This document shows, piece by piece, positions 59,754-64,000 of a DNA stretch of 64,000 nucleotides. The position numbers and the translations under genes were made by a program. Each line of letters begins with the position of its first letter. The first letter of the stretch is position 1. The stretch comes from Buchananella felis (GTDB lineage: Bacteria > Actinomycetota > Actinomycetes > Actinomycetales > Actinomycetaceae), in the NCBI RefSeq assembly GCF_041380015.1, contig NZ_CP159978.1; one strand, 5' to 3'. Below the pieces are notes generated by a model. The model was not told the origin of the DNA. It worked only from the letters and a program-made list of their open reading frames with translations, and ran no database searches.

Positions 59754-61256
59754 ATGAGCCGTCTTGGCATTGATTTCGGCACTACCCGCACGATCGTGGC
59801 CCTCGCCGATCACGGCAACTACCCACTGGCGATGTTCCAGGACGAGGCCGGCGACGCACTGCCGTTCTTCCCGTCCGTACTAGCCCTGGTAGACGGAGAG
59901 CTGGTGGCCGGACACCGCGCCGTGGCCGCCATGGCCCAGGGCGCCCCCGCCCTGCCCAGCTTCAAGCGCCTGCTCGCCGCGCCCCGCCAGCACCTATCCG
60001 GCGACGTCGAACTAGGCGGGCAGCACTTCTCCCTGCTGGACCTCCTGACCGCCTTCCTGCGCCAACTGCACCAGGCCCTCTTGGACTCCAGCCTGGGCCC
60101 GCGCCTTTCTGCCGACCCGCTCGAGGTAGTGGTGGCCGTCCCCGCCCAGGCCTACAGCGCCCAGCGTTTCTTCACCATCCAGGCCTTCGAGCAGGCCGGC
60201 TTTACGGTCGTCGGGATGCTGAACGAGCCCAGCGCCGCCGCGTTTGAATTCGCCCACTCTCGCCAGCACCAGGCCGGCACGAGGGTGTTGGTCTACGACT
60301 TCGGTGGCGGGACGTTTGACGCTTCTCTGATCGAGATCGAGGGCCACCGCCACCGCGTCCTGGCCACGGCCGGGGACAACGTGCTTGGCGGCGACGACAT
60401 GGACGTGGTGTTGGCCGACCTGGCGCTGGCTGCGGCCGGCGTGGAGCGCGCCCAGCTCAGCCGCTCCGACTACCTGAACCTGCTCACCGAGGCCCGCCTG
60501 GCCAAGGAGTCGCTGGCCCCGCAGTCGCGCCGCATCCTGCTGGAGGTGGCGGGACGCGACGTGACGGTGCCTGTGGCCGACTTCTACGCCGCGATCACGC
60601 CGCTGGTGGAGCGCACGGTGGACGCGCTGGCCCCCCTGCTGAGCGGCGTGCACGTCTCGGCGCTGCGGGAGGACGCGATCGCCGGCCTGTACGTGGTGGG
60701 CGGCGCCTCCGCGCTGCCGCTGGTGCCGCGCGCCCTGCGTGAGCGCTTCGGGCGGCGCGTGCTGCGCTCCCCCCTGCCGGCCGGTTCGGTGGCCGTTGGT
60801 CTGGCGATCGCGGGCGACGAGATCGGCTACGAGGTGCGCGACCTGCTCTCGCGGGGCTTCGGCGTGTTCCGGGAGGCCGACGGCGGCGCCGCCTTGTCTT
60901 TCGACCCGATCCTCAGCCCGGAGCAGGAGCTGCCGACCACGGGCACGCTGACCGTGACCCGCACCTACCAGGCGGTGCACAACGTGGGCCACCTCCAGTT
61001 CGTCGAGTACCGGCAGCTGGGGGCTGACGGCCTGCCGAGCGGCGACATCTCCCCGTTCGCGCGCGTTGTGCACCCCTTTGACCCTGCCTTGTACGACGTT
61101 GCCGACCTGGCCGCCCTGCCGGTGCACCACTGCGAGGGGCACCTGGTGGAGGAGCGCTACGAGATCGGCGCGGACGGGGTGGTGCGCGTGACGCTGGCCG
61201 GGGAGGGCGGTTTTGCCCGCACCTACGAGCTGCAGGTGGGGACGGGCGGCCGCTAG
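59754..61256 (+). CDS. Hsp70-family (DnaK-like) protein without the full substrate-binding domain
   Basis: A 500-aa actin-fold ATPase. Phosphate 1 motif GIDFGTTRTIVAL, connect 1 VVVAVPAQAYSAQR, phosphate 2 VLVYDFGGGTFDASLI and adenosine motif LYVVGGASALPLVP are all present in order. The C-terminal 130 residues form beta-rich sequence shorter than DnaK's substrate-binding domain and lack its helical lid, so it is not housekeeping DnaK. AAAGGAG precedes the ATG. Its client is unknown. It shares a divergent, possibly iron-controlled region with the suf operon. Confidence 0.9.
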   Translation: MSRLGIDFGTTRTIVALADHGNYPLAMFQDEAGDALPFFPSVLALVDGELVAGHRAVAAMAQGAPALPSFKRLLAAPRQHLSGDVELGGQHFSLLDLLTAFLRQLHQALLDSSLGPRLSADPLEVVVAVPAQAYSAQRFFTIQAFEQAGFTVVGMLNEPSAAAFEFAHSRQHQAGTRVLVYDFGGGTFDASLIEIEGHRHRVLATAGDNVLGGDDMDVVLADLALAAAGVERAQLSRSDYLNLLTEARLAKESLAPQSRRILLEVAGRDVTVPVADFYAAITPLVERTVDALAPLLSGVHVSALREDAIAGLYVVGGASALPLVPRALRERFGRRVLRSPLPAGSVAVGLAIAGDEIGYEVRDLLSRGFGVFREADGGAALSFDPILSPEQELPTTGTLTVTRTYQAVHNVGHLQFVEYRQLGADGLPSGDISPFARVVHPFDPALYDVADLAALPVHHCEGHLVEERYEIGADGVVRVTLAGEGGFARTYELQVGTGGR

Positions 61257-61313
61257 CCGCCGCTAGTGCCTGCTAGCTGCCGCCCAGGAGCCGCTAGCCG
61301 CCGCAGGTTACGG

Positions 61314-61985
61314 CTAGTCCCAGCGCAGCCAGGGCGCGTCCACGCCGCGCAGGCGCCCGGGCTCGCTCAGCGCGGAGGCGCAGGCCAGGACCCCCACCAC
61401 CGTCGAGGGGTTGTGCAGCTGCCCGGCGTGCACCAGCTCCACGGCCGCCTGGAGCGGCACCCACACGGCCTCCATCTCCGCCTCCTCGGCCTCCTGGACG
61501 AACCCGTCCGGGAGCGGGGCCGGGTAGAGGTCGCGGGCCAGGAAGACGCGGATGCCCTCCGAGTTGCCGCCCGGCGTGGTGAAGTAGTCCACCAGGACGT
61601 CCCAGCTGTGGGCGCCCAGCTGCGCCTCCTCGGCCAGCTCGCGGCGCGCGGCCTCCACGGCCCGCTCCCCCGGCACGTCCAGCAGCCCGGCCGGGATCTC
61701 CCACAGCCGGGCGCGCACCGGGTGGCGGTACTGGGAGAGCAGCAGCACGTGCTCCACGCCGTCGATCTGGCGCAGGGCCACCACGCCCACCGCGCCGGGG
61801 TGGGAAACGAAGTCGCGCTGCACCGGCGCGGCGCCGGGTTGCAGCACCACGTCCTCGCTGACGAAGTCGAAGGCGAAGCCGCTGAAAATCTCGCGGCGCT
61901 CTACTACCTGGCGGCTGTGGTCCTTGCTGTCCTCCACGCGCCGAAGGACGCGGCCGGGCAGCGCCTGCTCGCGGCTGGGTGTCAC
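61314..61985 (-). CDS. NUDIX hydrolase, ADP-ribose pyrophosphatase-like
   Basis: A 223-aa protein with a full Nudix box GLLDVPGERAVEAARRELAEEAQL (G-x5-E-x7-REL-x-EE) near residues 97-120. LLLSQYRHPVRARLWEIPAG before it and YFTTPGGNSEGIRVFLA after it match the ADP-ribose diphosphatase group. The GTG at 61985 has AAAGAGA upstream. It is the last gene of steA-mctB-NUDIX, with a 34-bp gap to mctB. Confidence 0.92.
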   Translation of the reverse strand: MTPSREQALPGRVLRRVEDSKDHSRQVVERREIFSGFAFDFVSEDVVLQPGAAPVQRDFVSHPGAVGVVALRQIDGVEHVLLLSQYRHPVRARLWEIPAGLLDVPGERAVEAARRELAEEAQLGAHSWDVLVDYFTTPGGNSEGIRVFLARDLYPAPLPDGFVQEAEEAEMEAVWVPLQAAVELVHAGQLHNPSTVVGVLACASALSEPGRLRGVDAPWLRWD

Positions 61986-62019
61986 TGCGTTCTCTTTCGC
62001 CTCGGTTTGGGGTGGACGG

Positions 62020-63102
62020 CTAGTTGGAGGTGGACGGGCTGGGCTGGGCGTCCTGACCGGTGGGCTGCGCGCTGGGCGCCGGCGCGGGCGCAGAGGCGCC
62101 CGGCTGGACCCCGGTGCTCGGGCTGAGCACGGAGGCGCCCAGCTCCGGCAGGGCCGGCAGCGCTCCGGCCAGGGGCAGTCCCTCGGTGGCGGAGGCCTCC
62201 ACGCCGTAGGCGCCGTGCTTGCTCGACAGGGATGCGGCGAGCACGCGCGGGGTGAAGACGGTGGAGAAGTCGGTTCCCACCGCGTCCAGGGTGGAGACTG
62301 CGTCGCCAGAGTTGCGCAGACGCGTGACCAGGGAGGCGTCGGTGGAGGCGTCGCCCAGCACCATCCCGCCCAGGCCGGCCTGGCCCAGCCCGCTGGCCAG
62401 GGCCACCAGGTAGTTGGAGTGCAGCTTGAGCGACTCTGCGTCCGGGTTGCCCAGGGCGGCTGCCAGGTCCTCCTGCGAGCGCGGTCCCACCACCACGATG
62501 GAGTGGGCGGCGCCGGTGGCCGCCTGGGGCAGGGAGACGAAGGGGGTCTCGGTGGCCTCGAGGAAGGCCGCCACGGTCACCGCGTTCTCGGTGGAGGAGG
62601 TCAGCACCTGGGCCAGGGCCAGGGCGAAGATCTGCTCGGTGGTGGCCTCAGCGCCCACCTTGGGCTCGAGGTAGGCGCGCAGCTGTCCGGCGAAGGTGGT
62701 GCGGTAGGTGTTGGTGGCCGGGTCGGTGAAGGAGGGGTTGACGTTGACCTGGGCCACCACCTCCGCGCCGGCCTCGCCCAGGATCGCCGTGGCCGCACTG
62801 ACGTCGGCGCCGTCGGCGCCCGGCAGGGCCACCACGGCCACGCGCAGGCCGGTCAGCGCCCCGGTCACCACGTCCGCCTTGAGGGCGCTGGCCGCCTTGC
62901 CGTAGCCGGCAATCTTGGCCTCCAGCTGACCGACCTGGGCCTTGTAGGAGTCGCGCGAGTTGCGTGCCTCGCTGAGCTGCCCGGTCAGGGTGTCCCCGAT
63001 CGGGCGCTGCAGGGGGCCGGCCCCCAGCACCACTCCGATGGCCAGGGCCAGGAACACGGCGACAAGCGAAACCACGTGGTAGCGGAAGTTCAACACGGTC
63101 AT
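62020..63102 (-). CDS. mctB: MctB-family copper transport/outer envelope protein
   Basis: A 360-aa protein with an N-terminal TM helix: MTVLNFRYHVVSLVAVFLALAIGVVLGAG in outline, the family hallmark. A coiled-coil stretch follows, then a periplasmic alpha/beta domain (LRVAVVALPGADGADV, TPFVSLPQAATGAAHSIVVVG). The C-terminal 50 residues are Pro/Ala/Ser-rich. In M. tuberculosis, MctB limits copper. The start overlaps the steA stop (ATGA). Confidence 0.9.
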   Translation of the reverse strand: MTVLNFRYHVVSLVAVFLALAIGVVLGAGPLQRPIGDTLTGQLSEARNSRDSYKAQVGQLEAKIAGYGKAASALKADVVTGALTGLRVAVVALPGADGADVSAATAILGEAGAEVVAQVNVNPSFTDPATNTYRTTFAGQLRAYLEPKVGAEATTEQIFALALAQVLTSSTENAVTVAAFLEATETPFVSLPQAATGAAHSIVVVGPRSQEDLAAALGNPDAESLKLHSNYLVALASGLGQAGLGGMVLGDASTDASLVTRLRNSGDAVSTLDAVGTDFSTVFTPRVLAASLSSKHGAYGVEASATEGLPLAGALPALPELGASVLSPSTGVQPGASAPAPAPSAQPTGQDAQPSPSTSN

Positions 63103-64000
63103 GCCTCCAGGGGGAAGGTACCGGGGACAAGGCTGCTGGCCCCGAAGAAGTCGAATGTGGCCAGCCAGGCGCGGCCGGCCTCGGTGGTCAGCCACGCCGC
63201 GCCGAGCGCGGCGCCGGCCGCGAGAAGCAGCGCCAACAGCCACAGCACGGGGATCTCCCGCTTGGACAGGCTGCCGACCGCGCGGGCGCTGACCACCCGG
63301 TCCTGGCTGCGCAGCCGCGTGAGCATATTGGCCGCCATGGTGGCCTGGCCGCGATCCAGCACGTCCTCCAGCTCCATGCCGATGCCGGCGGTGACGATGA
63401 CGGGGGCGCCCGCCTCCACCGCTATCAAGATGGCCTGGTCTGCGGTGTCCAGGGAGGTGTCGAAGGTGGCGAAGTCCAGCCCCAGCTCGCCGTGGATGTT
63501 GGCGGCGTGGGTGTAGCCGGGCGCGTGGCTGGACAGGACGCGCTGCTTGGCCGCGCGCAGCACGGACTCATCGGTTCCCTGCAGGTCTCCCACCAGCACG
63601 TCGGGGCTCAGGCCGGCCTTTCGCACCGTCGGTGCGGCGTCGTCCACCGCGATAACCACCGGGGAGCGGTCGCGGCAGTATCCGCGCACGGCCTTCAGTT
63701 CCAGTTCGAGGTCGGCGCTGGGCACCGCGATCAGCACGGGGCGGCCGCGCAGCTTGTCGCGCAGCGTGGGCACGCCGTAGCCCTCCAGCAGCACCTCGCG
63801 TTCCCTGTCCAGGTGCTCGGCCAGGGAGGCGGCAAACGCGTCCAGCTGCAGGCTCAGGCCGTCCTGGGCGCGCGAGAGCGCCTCTTGCACGCTCTGCTCG
63901 GTCTGCACCACGCCCTCGGCGATGATGCGGCCGCGCCGGCGCACCTGGGCTCCCTCCAGTTCGATGTGCTGCCCGTCGCGCACCGCCACCAGGTCTGGTC
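63099..64000 (-). CDS. steA: SteA-like putative cytokinetic ring protein (cut by window edge)
   Basis: The C-terminal 299 codons of a protein whose frame stays open to the right edge; SteA is about 390 aa, so roughly 90 residues are missing. Thiamine-pyrophosphokinase-like core: RGRPVLIAVPSADLELELKAVRGYCRDRSPVVIAVDDAAPTVRKAGLSPDVLVGDLQG in outline, and SSHAPGYTHAANIHGELGL. A TM helix near the end (VLWLLALLLAAGAALGAAWL) is followed by a short tail. The order steA-mctB-NUDIX is widely conserved in Actinobacteria. It overlaps mctB by 4 bp. Confidence 0.9.
   Translation of the reverse strand, partial: PDLVAVRDGQHIELEGAQVRRRGRIIAEGVVQTEQSVQEALSRAQDGLSLQLDAFAASLAEHLDREREVLLEGYGVPTLRDKLRGRPVLIAVPSADLELELKAVRGYCRDRSPVVIAVDDAAPTVRKAGLSPDVLVGDLQGTDESVLRAAKQRVLSSHAPGYTHAANIHGELGLDFATFDTSLDTADQAILIAVEAGAPVIVTAGIGMELEDVLDRGQATMAANMLTRLRSQDRVVSARAVGSLSKREIPVLWLLALLLAAGAALGAAWLTTEAGRAWLATFDFFGASSLVPGTFPLEA

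Overview
This window is chromosomal DNA of a high-GC Actinobacterium, most likely of the Actinomycetaceae. The signs are strong G/C bias at third codon positions, many GTG starts, an InhA-type enoyl-ACP reductase, a DUF4191 gene after lipA, a steA-mctB-NUDIX cluster, the glnA2-glnE pair, a SufR-BDCSU-T iron-sulfur operon and perfect actinobacterial LexA boxes. The genus cannot be fixed from sequence alone.

Layout, left to right. 0-5 kb: a two-component system (response regulator cut by the edge, histidine kinase) and an FtsX-type ABC exporter. 5-10 kb: M3 peptidase, a GNAT/NTP-pyrophosphohydrolase fusion, a 47-aa protein, tRNA-Leu(GAG) and a hexose-6-phosphate mutarotase. 10-17 kb: an SOS mutasome (imuA-imuB ... 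tdk-dnaE2) with two perfect LexA boxes. 17-20 kb: PEBP protein, trmL and a flavoprotein disulfide reductase. 19.7-20.8 kb: a gene-free, repeat-packed island. 20.8-25.7 kb: pepA, lpdA and sucB. 25.7-26.6 kb: a second repeat island. 26.6-30 kb: a sortase-anchored surface protein and a membrane pseudokinase. 30-32.6 kb: lipB-lipA-DUF4191, which supply lipoate to SucB. 32.9-35.6 kb: an amino-acid ABC importer. 35.7-40 kb: glnE and glnA2. 40-43.6 kb: YdcF-like protein, then an ABC ATPase/NfeD/SPFH operon. 43.7-47.9 kb: glgA, divergent glgC-serB, and sixA. 48-51.3 kb: fabG-fabI and an ABC-F ATPase. 51.5-52.2 kb: a DUF2975-YozG pair. 52.2-52.9 kb: a third repeat island. 53-59.6 kb: the suf operon, with a DtxR/IdeR-like box in its divergent promoter region. 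59.7-64 kb: Hsp70-like protein, NUDIX hydrolase, mctB and steA (cut by the right edge).

The most unusual content is in the three gene-poor islands. They carry four copies (20138-20311, 20532-20745, 26022-26195, 52476-52629) of an imperfect palindrome with TGCGCAA...TTGCGCA ends. Each is built from 20-bp modules, so its length is 14 + 20n (n = 7, 8, 8, 10), and the modules flip orientation at the centre. Two copies are paired, at about 100-125 bp, with a 92-bp double-hairpin element. The two copies of that element are in opposite orientation, about 92% identical, and one base pair of the second stem covaries. I know of no described family with this architecture. A second dispersed signal is a GGMCGACGTY core found in intergenic hairpins and inside the N-terminal coding regions of serB and the importer ATPase.

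At least nine genes have a TANNNT -10 hexamer ending 6-8 bp before the start codon, which predicts frequent leaderless transcription. The clearest case is dnaE2, whose GTG start lies inside its LexA box.
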